Assembly: GCA_000750105.3 (NCBI GenBank)
Contig: JPHH03000069.1
Coordinates: 62,001-126,000 of the forward strand
DNA: 64,000 bases
Direction of reading: 5' to 3'
Origin: Tolypocladium sp. Sup5 PDA-1
Lineage: Eukaryota > Ascomycota > Sordariomycetes > Hypocreales > Ophiocordycipitaceae
Numbering within the stretch: the stretch's first letter is position 1; the number at the start of each line of letters is the position of its first letter. Position numbers and translations under genes: made by a program. Shown in pieces: positions 22,954 to 35,097 of this stretch. The notes under the pieces are model-generated. The model was not told the DNA's origin. It ran no database searches and saw only the letters and a program-made list of their open reading frames with translations.

Positions 22954-24861
22954 TTAACCAATGATCTCCCGTTCTTCAACTCCCAGACCTTGTTTCGGTT
23001 CTCCGCTTTCCGAGCTCACAGCCTGAGGCGGGACCCATCTTGCACTGGTTCGTGCATTCTTAGTCTCCTCGTACATCTGGTCCACCTCCTCGAGCGTGAG
23101 ACCTTTAGATTCATAGATGAAAAAGTATACAAAAATTACCATGATAACGGTCGAGCCAAACCAAATGAAAAAGATCTTGCTCTGCAAGTTGGCGTAACCT
23201 GGTCCGTAATTGACAAGGTAGGGAGTTGCGTATGCAATGGCCCAATTGACAAGCCACTGTGCAGTCGCACATTAGAACTTCCATTGTCTCGCATGAGATC
23301 GAGTGTAAAAGAGGAAGTGAACTTACCAAAGATGCCGTTGTGAGGGAAAGGGCTCTGGCTCGAATTCGCAGGGGGTAGATCTCGCCTGTGACAACCCATG
23401 TGGTTGGGCCCCAGGTAGAAGCGAAGAAAAATATGTAGATACAGACAAACGCAACCAGGGCTTTCTGAGCAGCGTAATTGAGGACCACGATGTTCCCGCT
23501 TCCGTCTTGCTTGGTGGTGAGTGTTCCCAAGAGTGCGACAGCGAGTTGGCTGACGCCTTGGCCGACGGCACCGGCGAGAAGAAGCGGTCGCCTTCCAAAC
23601 CTGTCTATGGACAGAATGCCAGGTACTGTGGAAACCACATTCACACAAGATGTGATCATTGTGATGGTAAATGCGTTCGAGATGCCAGAATTCAGGAAGT
23701 ACTGGGTACCATAATAGAAGATGAAATTAACGCCTGACATCAATTTAGAGTTAGAATCACTGCATAGAAGGGACATAGGCATGAGGGAAATACCGCTCAG
23801 CTGTTGAAGCGCTTGCAGGATGATACCCGTAAGAACTCTTTTCAACATTCGCCCACGGAAGCAGTCGAGATAGCTTCCGTTCCCTGCGACAGAAATCTCG
23901 TGATCATAGTTGGCTTTGATCTCCGAAAGCTCTTGACTGATACTCTGATGATCAGGGGAGAGCCCTCGCAGCTTGCCGAGGGCAACAGCGGCCATGTCCC
24001 GCTTGCCTCGCCTGATTAGATATCTGGGAGTCTCCGGCAAGAAGAGCATGCCTATGATGAGGAGAACTGCCCAAACAAACTGAACAGCTATGGGGATTCG
24101 ATATGAGTATGCGTCGTCGCGCGTGTGGGTCGCGTTATTGACAAGAGCTGCGACGAGCAAACCGATGGTGATGGCCCACTGGTAAGCACCAACGATTGCA
24201 CCACGGATCCACTTGGGAGCCGTTTCGGATTGATACAATGGGACTTGAGAGAACGTCAGAAGGTTGTATCATTGTTGAAATCGGTTCGGGCTTACTCATG
24301 GCAGATAGCAGCCCAACACCTGCTCCAGCAAAAAATCTCCCAGCCAACATCATGGGCAACTCCGCTGCGGCGGTTTGTAAGATGACACCCCCTATGAAAA
24401 CCAAGCATGAGGCAATCAGACCCCACCGCCGGCCAATATTATCAGCCAGAAAGGGAGAGCTGAGAGCGCCAAAGAACGTGCCCGCTGAGAGGATGGATAC
24501 AACCGTGGACATCTGAGATGGGGAGAGCTCGGGTTTGCCATTGGAGTCGACATAGCCTGTGGCAAATTGCTTCTTAAACATATCCATGGCCAAGATGCCA
24601 CTGATGATTCCAGTGTCATACCTTGGAAGGTGGTCAGTGGCAGGCTAGAATAGCAATGGGTTACGGGCGTAAGATGCCATACCCAAACAGCACCCCTCCG
24701 AATGCAACCGGGAGACCAATGGCCAGGGCTCGCCATGTGCTGCTAGCACTTTCCGCCGACATATACGAAGTGTGGTGTTTGAAAATCATCATGTTTGTAG
24801 GAGCTGCGTGAGATTTCTGCTTCTTGGTAATTGTCGGTTCGAAGACTAAACCGTCCTTCAT
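22954..24861 (-). CDS. MFS sugar transporter
   Basis: Five exons on the minus strand, 24861-24683, 24621-24296, 24243-23794, 23733-23327 and 23256-22954, give 554 residues, all introns GT-AG (52-70 bases). Sugar porter signatures are in order: FGGVLFGYDTG at the first membrane helix, DNIGRRWG between helices 2 and 3, PETPRYLIRRGK before the central loop, QQLSGVNFIFYYG in helix 7, DRFGRRPLL between helices 8 and 9, and YESKGLTLEEVDQMYEE after helix 12. About twelve hydrophobic segments are expected in the plasma membrane. It imports a hexose or related sugar or polyol by proton symport; the exact substrate cannot be told. The N-terminus may begin at an internal Met (MMIFKHH) instead. Confidence 0.92.
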
Positions 24862-26155
24862 TCATGGGGTAGCGATGGACTTCTTATATCAGTTTTGTCC
24901 GGCTGGAGCTCAATAAACTCCTTGACCGTTCTTTTCAAGAAGCTCGGAATGGTTCGCCTTAAACGGTTACGCATCATCTCCCCGCAGCTGAAGCCAGGGC
25001 GTCGTTGTGGCGTTGTAAAGCAAAGCCCAGGCCCTCTGGAAACCATTCGACCGCCACAAATGTATGCAGACCAGGTCCGTTCATCTTTTAGCAACTTTCG
25101 CCTGGCGCTGCTTGAATATTACACTAAAAAGGCTAAAAGTGGAGCTCGATGATTGCACTCGACAGTTTCTCACTTCTTGGGGTTGAAGTTATTGGCCATA
25201 AAGAGGCAGTTCAACTGAGCACGAGAGTGGGGAACAACACCCCGGGTTTGCATCTTCACCTGGGGCTGGAGTTCTGGGGTGCTAATAATCCGGGGTAGAT
25301 GTGGGGTAGTGGCTCCAGGGTCCAGGCTTTCGCACTGGCCAAATTCTCCCGACGGTACTTAGTGCTCCAAACAGAATCGGACCAAATTACCATATTTGGG
25401 GGCATCGGTCTTGACAAGTTATATTCTGTACAAGTCTGCCTCCAGCTTCCCTGCCGAACCGTAATCGTGCAGGACACTTCAGTAAACAAGGGTCATGTGG
25501 CTCTACACCGCTGTGTCAGCCATTTCGTGTCAGGAAGTTCCGAGTTCTCACCGAGTCAATGCCGAATTGCGCTGAAGAGCCATGGTCGTTTTCGACGAAG
25601 TGGGCTTGTTAATCTCTCGTATCTCTGATCTTAAAGGGGGAATTTTCCCCATTAGGAGAAGGAGCTCGGTTGTCGGCTGACCGAATCCAGACGGCGCCAA
25701 ACTTCGCGAACTCGGTTCTCAATAACGCCACGGCGCTAATTCTTAGGCCTGTCGTTACCTGGATTTGACCTGTCAAGTTATGAACGGCATGAATCCCAGA
25801 TATTGGACTTTTCAACTAGTCTCATGCAGTGTTGTTACGCCTGGTTGGAAAATACGTGTATAATCAACCAAAGAATAAAAATTCACAAGATAAATGGAAG
25901 ACGGCTCCAACCTCAAAAGCATGCATAGAGATATTCCGTGTCTATCCCACACTTAGTTATTCGCGGCGCAGGATAGGCATCAGCAAAGGCGTGTTCGCGA
26001 TGTATGTGCCAAGACTACGCTCAATGTGGTTTTGTTGCGATGATTGCTAGATCTGGGGCGGGTCTGAATGTTGATCGGTGGTCCTTCTCTTTAGTTCATA
26101 GTATGTATATCGCGAAGCCAAGTCGCTGAGATTTCTATTTGCTTCAATGATCAAT
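24862..26155. other. Intergenic region, no gene seen
   Basis: 1.3 kb of ordinary composition between two minus-strand genes. It should contain the transporter promoter and the terminator region of the reductase gene. No motif or repeat recognised. Confidence 0.5.
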
Positions 26156-28299
26156 CTATCCCCAAATATCCTCTTGCCAGCGCCGTAATCTCTTCGTGTC
26201 GGACTCAAATGCGGCAAATTGCGCGGCTGGCCAATTCCGTCGCTCACACAAGATCTCCCCCAAAGCCTGACTCACACCACGGGCCATGGCGGTTGAGCCG
26301 CAGATATAGAGGCTGGCGTCTTCATCTAGCATCAGTTTGCCCACCAAGTCCTGTTCCTGTCTGATTTTGCCCTGTACATAATGCCTGGCCTCGCCAAAGC
26401 GAGAGTATGCAGTGATAATTGAGAGCTTTCCGCACAAATTCTCAGTTGCTGACTCAAACTCCTCCCTGTACAGATGCTCTTCCGGATTTCTGCATCCGAA
26501 CAACAAAACGAGCTGCCCAATTTCGTGGCCCAGTTTGGCCTGTTTCACAGCGTGCTGAATGAAGCCTCGGAAAGGGGCTATACCTGAGCCTGCAGCTATC
26601 ATAATCATAGGTCGTGACAGCGTTGCGGGAAGCCTAAACTTCGATTTCCGAATCTGACAGAAAGCTCTTTGCTTCTTCTCTGGCCAAGATTCAGGTAGAA
26701 GCTGGCAGCTTCGGGCAAGTGCCTTGTCAAGATCAGGCACGCCGAGTTTTGCGGATAGGTAATGTGACGTTAGTCCACGGACAATCTCGCCAGAACTCTT
26801 CAATTGTAGTGTTGTTACGCTGACAGTTATCGAGATGCGGCGAGGCTGAACGCTCGCAGCGGAAGAGATAGAGTAGTATCGAGGTCCTAGGGCTGCAACT
26901 CGCTCCAGAATGAATGATATTGGTACTGGCCACGGCTCATCAAGGCATGCATCCTCTAGAACGGACGCCAAGCTGATTCTTTTCGACGAGCGATATTCCA
27001 TGTAATTGTCCATGCCTGCGGACACTGACTGCAAGAACGCTTTGGCCGAGGCAGAAGGTGCGAACTCTTTCAAGTCTTGGATGAGTTCCCGTGAAATCGG
27101 TGCGGCAATCTCCAAATGGCCTTTGAGCAGTGCGCGAATGGTTACCGGCCCGTCCCATGCGGCGTTCCAAATTGCAGTAGGCCGTGCTTTAGTAATCGTC
27201 AAGCGTTTCTGCGCGTCGTCTCTGGATATGCCAAGTCGTTCACACAATTTATCGACCTCGCCGTCTTCATTTTCGGGCCAAATTGCAATGTGGTCTCCAG
27301 TTACATATTTCAGCTCAGGATGCTCGGAAATATCGATATCCAGGTGAATAACCGGCCGATCGGCTGAGTCTGTCAAGAGTCGTGAATTGAAAATCGGCAA
27401 AGAGCGTGCGGGAGACAAATCGGTCCTTGTGCGCTTAGAATGTCGCTGAAGCTCTTGAGTCGGGATGTATGCGCTTTCGTCGGCGAGAATATCTCCGGTC
27501 ATCCGCACCTCAAGCGAAGGCTGGTATGCTCGGGGCCGCACAGGCATATCAAACTGATCTACCATGACGCGGAAGAGCTCCGTACTCCAGTGAAAGTAGC
27601 CTTCTTCTACCATGCCTTGCCCATCGTCGGCAAGAAAGAGATCAAGAGCCGGGACAGCACCAGCTCTTCGCAAAAGATTGAAGGAAGTTCGTGAGAACTG
27701 GTTATACCACTTGTAGTTGCTGCTTCCCAGACCCAGCATCACAAATCGTAGACCTGCAAGGCAAGACTCGGGTAGATCGGAGCGAAGCCACTCAGCAAAG
27801 TCGAGAGCATTGTCCGGAGGATCGCCTTCTCCATAGGTTGACAGAATAAATATAACTAAAGCCTTGCGATCGATCGCAGCGATTGAGGCGCTGTCGTAGT
27901 CGGACAAACTGGCCACGCAGACCTGCCGTGAGAAACGACGGTCGATGGCTTGACCGAGATTCTGCGCCATGCGCTGTGAGGTTCCTGATTGCGTACCGTA
28001 GAACACTACGATTTCTCGTTCCTGAAATCTATGTTAGAATAGAACATGTGATAGGCCTGCCGATTCTAAGTTTTACTTACGGACTCTCGCAAGATCTTTG
28101 CAATATCGGTCTCAGCAGGTGTGTTTTTTTGAGTGAGATGCGCCTGAGGACGCTCGAACCAGAGATCGTAGTGTGGGTCTTTGCCATTGGCTCGCATCAA
28201 ATATGTCGTAACAAGAAGGACGATGCAGACACCAAGGACATCGTCCCACGATACATCATATCGAAGGTAGAACTGTAGGGTGGTTTCGAGCAGAGTCAT
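26156..28299 (-). CDS. NADPH-cytochrome P450 reductase
   Basis: Two exons, 28299-28081 and 28021-26156 (intron 28022-28080, GTAAGT...TTTCAG), give 694 residues, the normal length for fungal CPR. Residues 18-35 form the N-terminal membrane anchor (VLGVCIVLLVTTYLM). The FMN flavodoxin domain starts at FYGTQSGTSQRMAQNL; STYGEGDPPD is typical. The FAD site shows PRYYSISSA. The NADPH domain has GSGIAPFRGFI and CGSTAMARGV. The C-terminus ends in the conserved W-x-x-D-x-W pattern (RRWQEDIWG) with an extra Gly after the last Trp. It passes electrons from NADPH to P450s at the ER membrane. It is divergent to the P450 gene 2.2 kb away and was about 0.7 kb from it before a transposon entered. A genome normally has another housekeeping CPR, so this may be a dedicated second copy. 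Confidence 0.94.
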
Positions 28300-28551
28300 T
28301 TTCTTCGAGAGAAGGTGGTATTGTAACTTCCACTGGTCGCAGTTTAGTTCATCACTAACAGACAGGTTTTCTGATGTTCATCTGGAGGAAACTGATGATT
28401 AAGTATCACAATCATATTATTAAATCTTCAAGCCGATACAGTCATGGAGAAAGCTGGTGAGTCCCACCCGTTGTCTTACAGCCCCAATCCCCCGAGCGAC
28501 TTCCCCCACCTTAAAGCGTAATGTGGAGACGGGGGCGATTTCCTGATTAAT

Positions 28552-30097
28552 TACGGAGGTCGCTTTCAAAATAGTTGTCCAGACAGGGGGGCAAATCCCT
28601 GCTCGAATCCCTGTTCAATTGATTGAATCCCTGCACGTAAGGGCGGTGAATCGTGCTAGGAACCACCGCACATATTTTGTAAGGTAACTTTCCCCTCCTC
28701 ATTCGTGTAAACCACGCATCTTGTTCCCAATCGCCATGGCCCCAACTCAAGATATCGCAACGAGGGCCTTTGTGCTTGGGCTAAAGTGTTGCGGCACGAG
28801 TACTACTGAGGCTGCCTCTATCTCGGGGGTCTCTATCCGTCAGGTCAACCGTATCTATGCTAGGGCACTTAAGCGTGGATTCGATCCAAGCTGCCGGCCC
28901 GTGAATATCAAGGATGACTTTGTTAAGGATGAACCTCGCCCCGGGCGCCCGTCGAAGCAAACGAAAGAAATGCAAGAGAAGATCGTGAGCAAGGTCCGCC
29001 GCGATAGGTATGGGAGAGAAAAGACGTGCGCTGATATCTCTGGGGAGCTTAGTGCTGAGGGGATTCCCGTTTCCTCTGTTACGGTGTGGCGGGTTATGAA
29101 AAAGCTCGGGTATAATAAGACGAAGCCGACGAGGAAGCCTAGATTATCGAAGAAGATGAGAACGGATCGTCTACGCTGGTGCCTTGAGCGTAAGGACTGG
29201 ACCCTTGAGGATTGGAAGAATGTTATTTGGTCTGACGAGACCTCCGTCGTCTTACTCCATCGCAGAGGCAGCTATCGCGTTTGGCGGAAGAGCGACGAGG
29301 CGTTCGTAAAGAGCTGCATTCGTGAGCGATGGAAAGGCTCTTCTGAATTTATGTTCTGGGGTTGCTTTTCCTATGATCGGAAGGGCCCTGCGCATTGCTG
29401 GTCTCCGGAGACTGCGCAAGAGAAGAAAGCCGCTACGGAAACGATCGAGAAGATGAACGAAGAGCTCGAGTCTGCCGCAAAGGAGAAATGGGAGCTTGAG
29501 AATTCGATGAGACGATTGAACCTACGCCAACTTCCTGGAAAGAAACCCTCGTGGCGATGGAATTCAAAAAACGGCAAGCTCACACGCCGCAAGGGGTCAG
29601 GGATCGATTGGTATCAGTACCAGAAGAAGATCCTTATCCCGAAGCTCTTCCCTTTTGCGAAGGAATGCGCAACGGACCGGCCGGGCACGCTCGTTCAAGA
29701 AGACAAGGCTCCGGCACACAGTCATTACATCCAGCAGCAGGTCTATGACCTTCATCAAATCCAACGACTCCTTTGGTGCGGCAACTCTCCCGATCTCAAC
29801 GCAATTGAGCCAGCCTGGCCTTGGATGAAGAGACGCACTACGAGCAAGGGGGCCCCGAAGAACCGGCAAGAAGCTATTACGGCTTGGAACGCCGCATGGA
29901 AAGAGCTGCCGCAAGACCGTATCCAAGCTTGGATTGAGAGAATCCTAAGGCATGTACAAATGATAATGGAGCTTGAGGGAGGAAACGAGTACAAGGAAGG
30001 CAGGGGACTAACCCCTGCTAAATTAGGTGGGGGCGTTCCTAATATAGCTTAGCGGTAGTTTCAGCGCTGGACAACTATTTTGAAAGCGACCTCCGTA
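28552..30097 (+). mobile_element. Intact Tc1/mariner-type transposon
   Basis: The element (28554-30095, 1542 bases) has perfect 29-base terminal inverted repeats starting CGGAGGTCGCTTTCAAAATA and is flanked by the TA target duplication at 28552-28553 and 30096-30097. It carries one open transposase gene. No RIP-type mutation is apparent. It sits in the space between the divergent reductase and P450 genes. Confidence 0.95.
28736..30052 (+). CDS. Tc1/mariner transposase (DD34E)
   Basis: An uninterrupted frame of 438 residues from ATGGCC at 28736 (a TTG five codons earlier is not a likely start). The N-terminal half has paired helix-turn-helix regions (STTEASISGVSIRQVNRI-like, then SSVTVWRVMKKLGY) linked by a GRPSK motif. 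The DDE catalytic domain follows: VIWSDETSV (first Asp), LVQEDKAPAHSH (second Asp) and SPDLNAIEPAW, whose Glu lies 34 residues after the second Asp. Between the first two catalytic residues is a charged, coiled-coil-like insertion (EKMNEELESAAKEKWELE). All catalytic residues are present, so the enzyme could be active; this is inference. Confidence 0.93.
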   Translation: MAPTQDIATRAFVLGLKCCGTSTTEAASISGVSIRQVNRIYARALKRGFDPSCRPVNIKDDFVKDEPRPGRPSKQTKEMQEKIVSKVRRDRYGREKTCADISGELSAEGIPVSSVTVWRVMKKLGYNKTKPTRKPRLSKKMRTDRLRWCLERKDWTLEDWKNVIWSDETSVVLLHRRGSYRVWRKSDEAFVKSCIRERWKGSSEFMFWGCFSYDRKGPAHCWSPETAQEKKAATETIEKMNEELESAAKEKWELENSMRRLNLRQLPGKKPSWRWNSKNGKLTRRKGSGIDWYQYQKKILIPKLFPFAKECATDRPGTLVQEDKAPAHSHYIQQQVYDLHQIQRLLWCGNSPDLNAIEPAWPWMKRRTTSKGAPKNRQEAITAWNAAWKELPQDRIQAWIERILRHVQMIMELEGGNEYKEGRGLTPAKLGGGVPNIA

Positions 30098-30419
30098 CTA
30101 GGCTCCAAAAAAGGAAATTTGTTCCGGACCCCCGGGCCCCTCATCACATTTCGAGTGCCTCGGACACGATTTGGATGCGGAGCATTTTGCCTTTTAAGTC
30201 GTCTGGGTTCGGCTAATATCACAATCAAGATTGATAATTCCCAGTAAATGTGCACCCTTCTATTTTCCTCAATGCAAAGGTGCCAAGAGGGGCGTCGGGT
30301 GGAGAGGGTGGCAGGTGACATACAGTGCATTTTCAAGCCTCACGAAGGGAGTGGTGACGAGCGGCCGATTGCTTAGTTGGTCGATATATGTTGAGTGGAT
30401 ACGTCTCCTGCGTACGCGA

Positions 30420-30427
30420 TTATATAT
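30420..30427 (+). promoter_or_regulatory. TATA-like box of the P450 gene
   Basis: TTATATAT lies about 95 bases before the P450 ATG at 30522, a plausible core promoter. It lies outside the transposon, in the remaining 426 bases of the original intergenic space. Confidence 0.4.
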
Positions 30428-30521
30428 TGCCCGTGCTCTCCCAAGAGTGTAAGGACATTAATCTCCATCGTTTCAAATCGAGCAAAATAAACCGTCCACC
30501 AGCCAGTCCATCATCGTTGAA

Positions 30522-32220
30522 ATGCATGGATTCGTGCTCTTCGCCGTCGGCTTTGTCGTCTTTCTTTGCCGACTGATCATCTGGCCGGTCGTAAAATACT
30601 TCGCTGATCCCAAGGGTCTGCGAAAGTATCCCAATATGACACTGTTGTCTGGCATCAGCGATTTACCATTTATGCTTGAGGCGACAAAGGGTTACCGGTG
30701 TGGCCGGCTGGCAAAGCTGCACATGACTCATCGTGTAGTACGCATTGGACCTAACTCCCTCTCCTATTGTGATCCTCAGGCAATTAAAGTAAGTCTTGGT
30801 TTCAGGTGTTGTTTATAGAGACCTTAATGCTCACTAACTTATAGGACATTTACGGACATGGCACTAGGTGCCTCAAAGGCGACTTTTATCAGGTCACAGC
30901 CGGCACGCATTATCATGTCGCAGATGTGATTGACAAAAAGGAGCACCAGCGCAAACGCAAGGTTTTGTCTAGTGCATATGCTATCAAAAATCTCGAAGGT
31001 TGGGAATTCAAAGTCGTCGATAAGGTGGAGCGCCTTCTGAAGCAGTTCGACGCCCGCTGCACTTCGCCTGTGTTTCCAGGATCCGTCCCTACACCTGAGG
31101 ACTTGAACGTCGAGTTCCGGGCTTGGGCAAACTTTTTTACCATGGAAGCAATCGTCGATATTGGTTTGAGTAATATCCTTGGATTCCTGGACCGGGCAGA
31201 CGACGACACACTGGCTGAGAGACTTGACGGCACCCTGAAGTCTGCACACTATCGAGAGGCGATTCACAGTCTCCTCACCGCTCAGTCACATCTTGTTTGG
31301 CCTTACGATTGGTATCACGCCCTGTGGAAATGGGTTCCAATCTTCGCCTCGAAATATCGAAAGCTTATTCAAGTCGGCAAAGGATTTGAAGGGATTGTTA
31401 TGCATCAGACAAGAAAAAGGTTAAAGAGGTATCAGGAAGGAGAGAAACTCGACGACTTCTTCCAGGCATTGATGGAAACAAAAGACGGGAACCCTCACCA
31501 GCTTCCCTTCGGTGAAATATACGCCGAGTTGAGTGTTATGAGTAAGCCGATGACCAACAGCACCTCGAAGGAGATGAAACGTCCTTGAGATATATCTAAC
31601 GCAGGGAAATAGTGAATGCTGGGTCGGTAACCACAGCGATTGCCATTCAGAACGCGATATACTTGCTCCTGCGCCATCCGGAGGTTTTGTTAAGACTTCG
31701 CGACGAAATCGACAGCGTAGCAGACGGGGATGAAGCCGTGCTACCATATGACAAGTTGAAAGACTTGCCATACCTGAGGGCCTGTCTGGATGAAAGTCTT
31801 CGACTCTTCCCCCCAACAAGTTTCGGCTTGCCCAGGAAGACACCACCAGAGGGTTGCAACATCGCAGATGAATTCGTTGCTGGAGACACCCACGTATCGA
31901 TTTCGTCGTACGTTGCGCACCGAGACCAGAATATCTTCTCGGAAGGTGAACTATTTCAACCGGAGCGATGGTTAGGCAAGGATGGGAAGCAGCTGCAGCC
32001 GTATTTTTTGGCCTTTAGTGCCGGTGCCAGGGGCTGCATTGGTCGCAACATCAGCTATCTCGAGCAAACCGTGTTGGTTGCGTCTCTCGTACATCGATAC
32101 GAAATGGCCTTGCCCTCACCAAATTGGGAACTGAAACGAGTTGAGCATTTCAACCTCGTACCGGAGAGAATGCCCATTAAGGTCTGGCGACGGGTTGTAT
32201 TAGGCTTACAGTTGGCATGA
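30522..32220 (+). CDS. Cytochrome P450, CYP53-like (benzoate 4-monooxygenase type)
   Basis: Three exons, 30522-30788, 30845-31541 and 31613-32220, give 523 residues. An N-terminal hydrophobic anchor (about residues 5-22) places it in the ER membrane. The I helix reads MNAGSVTTAI. The ExxR motif is ESLRLFPP. The PERW motif is QPERWLG. The haem-binding loop FSAGARGCIGRN carries the ligand Cys463. The run GARGCIGRNISYLEQTVLVASL is typical of fungal CYP53 and related enzymes, several of which para-hydroxylate benzoate. Substrate here is inferred only from that likeness. The usual Asp/Glu in the I-helix (A/G-G-x-D/E-T) is Val, which is odd. Its electrons probably come from the divergent reductase and perhaps from the cytochrome b5 at 37.6 kb. 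Confidence 0.92.
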
Positions 32221-34300
32221 GGAGGTATCAGTGATAAATACTATAATTAATCGCAAACAAACTTAACCTTATAGCAACGGAAGCAAGCTGTAATACCGAC
32301 TCATTTACCATAGAATAAGAGTACTCCTATTTGCGGAGATAAAGATGTCTATTTACAGAGAGATTTTAGACCATTATGGCTCGCGCTCGCCGCCAGCTTC
32401 TCCAGAAATTCAATCAGACATTGAATGTAATGAAGATAAAGTATGCTCGCGAAATTTTAAAACATTATTATTTTACCTAACTCAAACAGTATGCAAGCTT
32501 TCCCTTACGTACCGCGAGTTTTTTTTACTAGACTTACGTATTTGCGTTATGGAATATTGCGGCGATGGTACTCATTAAATCAGTCCTGCCAGGATACCCT
32601 GGAGAGGACTCTCTTCCCCGCAGGCAGATGAGCAACCAAAACCACCTTATACTTCTCCCGGGCCAAAATTAGGGTTTCTACATACGTCAAATGCAGGGAA
32701 CTGCCAATAGCCAACTTCCTTCCTCAAAGCTCCTTTGCGCAACCCACGATCGGGTTGCCTCACCCGTACTGGAGACGACTGGAGCTGGCCGGGACAGCAT
32801 AGCCGTCAAGATGCCTGCGGATTGGCTCCGGAAATCGAGAGTAGCCGTCAAGACCTAGTCGGATTGGCTCCATTCCTGGTCTAAGAGCATGGATGGAACG
32901 CTGCCCTCACAGGGATGTAACGCTCGCTGATAAGACGTCATATCGCGCGATGTTGAGGCACAGGCCATTGCCGATGTTCTGTTCTGTAATCGCGTGGTAA
33001 AAATGGGAATGAAATCAGTTGAAGCCGCTGCACGGTGAAAATGATACTGGAAATGAAATCACTAGTCACTGTGCTCTGGAATGATCTAAATTTCTTCATG
33101 TTTTCGCCTGTGGTTGATGGTTGATAGGACAAAACGTCCATCCACGACGACGAACTCTAAGGCCAACCCTACACCGAAATCCAACATTGATGCAAATGTT
33201 TGCCAGCTCAAACTACGGACATGCCGCTTGTCTAGCACCAGGGGGTGGGAATCAAAGGGATCATAATTCGCGGAAAGGGGAGACTTACTGAGTTCCTTGC
33301 AAGGAAGCACCGACGCTGACTGACTCGTCAGTGGTCAAGACCGGAACGATCATTAACCATCGCTGAAGAAAAGGGAAAGGACGAGTATCCGTTGTGCCGG
33401 TCCTGAATTCTCAGCAGGGAGCCTTGTAAGCACCAAGGGAGCTTTTCGACTGAGCTTTCAGCCCAACTCTTGTCTCTACGAGACCGCACGCTTGAAGCCA
33501 AACTCAGGAGTAAAGTCGCATTGTAGCCAACAACATCCAACTGCCAAGCTTCAGGATAAATAGATGCCGTCTGCATGGCCCCAGGGGGAATTAATACGCT
33601 TTGTTTCTTCTCACAGAGCAATATGGGGTACGATGAGTGATCGTCATTTTGGTACACACGCCAAAGCGCATGAGAGTGATGAGACTCCGATGCTAATCGC
33701 GCCTTTCGCCACGGGAGTTTTCTCTACGTTTCGAAACATGGGTGAGCACCCCGTGCAATTCATGTTGCCAGGTTACGCTGACTGCAAGGGCCACTATTCG
33801 AAACTGTATAGCATGTTCTGCGTTGAATGACTCGTTTCTTGTCTCAATCCAACGACGGTGCAATACTTTCTGGGCCACGTCTCGATGAGGACGAGGCGCT
33901 GCTCCATTAGCTCAACCACGCGCGCGACCCGACAATATCTTGAGAGTTCGATTTTCACTTTTGCAGTCAGGATAAAGCTCAGTGCTCTTCGAGGGTTTAT
34001 TCTGATTGAAATACGGCCAGGTAGCAGCCTAGTGCTTTCATTAGAACTGTTTACGCCATGAAGAGTTTGCAAGGTAAGGTAAGGACTGTTAGTTAGCGAC
34101 TGCTTCTATTGAACTTCATAGCGGTACCAGTTCCTTCTTAATCAGCAGCCTCCTTAAAAGTTGAAGCTAAATACGAGTCTGATAACTCGAAGAAAGAAAA
34201 TGAAGGAAAAGCTCGAGGCCATGATATGCCCCAACTTCTCTCCAGCAAGACTTTAGCCGATAATCTGGTACTCCGGCTGCGGCAGGTCGAGCGCTGACCT
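32221..34300. other. Intergenic region, no gene seen
   Basis: 2.1 kb with short overlapping frames on both strands, none with a recognisable motif or splice-supported extension. No repeat or transposon end was found. Confidence 0.5.
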
Positions 34301-35097
34301 CTACGTCGTCCCATCAACAAGCGGGTCAGAGATGAGAATGGTTCGAGTAAACGGCTTCCCGGACTGGTCGTAGAGTGGGGTGTTGACCTCGCACCGGAAC
34401 TGGGGTCTTTTCCAGGGCCTTTCCGATGCCCTAAATTTCGCCACGTCCGGGGGTGTCCCGTAACATTCCCTCCAGTAGTAGTCACTGAGCTGGTCGCATG
34501 CGAGCCAGGGGTCAGGACACATGTCAACCTCGCCGCTGCAGTTGATCATCGGCTTAGACGAGCAGGTTCCAGCAGTTTTGACATGGAAGGTCCAGGTCTC
34601 AGCGCGGCATTCGTAGCCAGGCCTGCAGGGATACTGATTGGAATCCTGTTTTGTCTCCGTCTTGCCGGTGGTGCTGGAGTCGGAATATGACGCCGAGATC
34701 TCGGCGCCGCCGGTCCCAGAAATCTTTCCGCCAATATTCCAGCCTTTGGTAGTGGATTCCGTGGTTGATGTCGAGGTTGTCACACTTAATGTGGAGTTAT
34801 CTTCGCTTAAGTTGATCGTCTAGCCTCTACAAAAACCGTATAGTAGGCGGTTGCATTTCCATTGACTATCCAATTGCGCCGGTAGAATGCAGCTTGGTTG
34901 CACCTCGGCCAGACTGCCGCGCAGATTGGTTGCCAGTACGTATCTGAGTCAAACCATGGCGGGGTCTGATCGTCGATTTTGAAGTTGTCTTCGATCCGGG
35001 ATAAGATTGGCTTAATCTCAGGAGGGACTGGATCTCCTACGGCGCTATAAGCGCGCGCGGCGAAGAGGAAGACGGAAACGAGAGCCCCCAGAATCAT
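34301..35097 (-). pseudogene. Secreted Cys-containing protein with beta-pore-forming-like Ser/Thr tract, frameshifted
   Basis: The minus-strand frame from 35097 encodes a signal peptide (about 20 residues) and a folded part with two cysteines (CAAVWPRC). It ends at a TAA at 34807-34809. A second frame, shifted by one base and open from about 34820 to 34301, continues with a Ser/Thr-rich alternating tract, a Gly-rich turn and eight or so cysteines. The Ser/Thr tract recalls aerolysin/ETX-MTX2-type pore-forming proteins, but this is a resemblance in pattern only. No plausible intron joins the two frames, so either the gene is broken near 34810-34822 or there is one sequencing error. I cannot assign a function. 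Confidence 0.5.

Noticed and set aside
28552..30097. Starship-type giant element as the carrier of the P450 module
   Set aside because: No DUF3435 tyrosine recombinase or other captain gene was seen; the only intact transposase is Tc1/mariner type.
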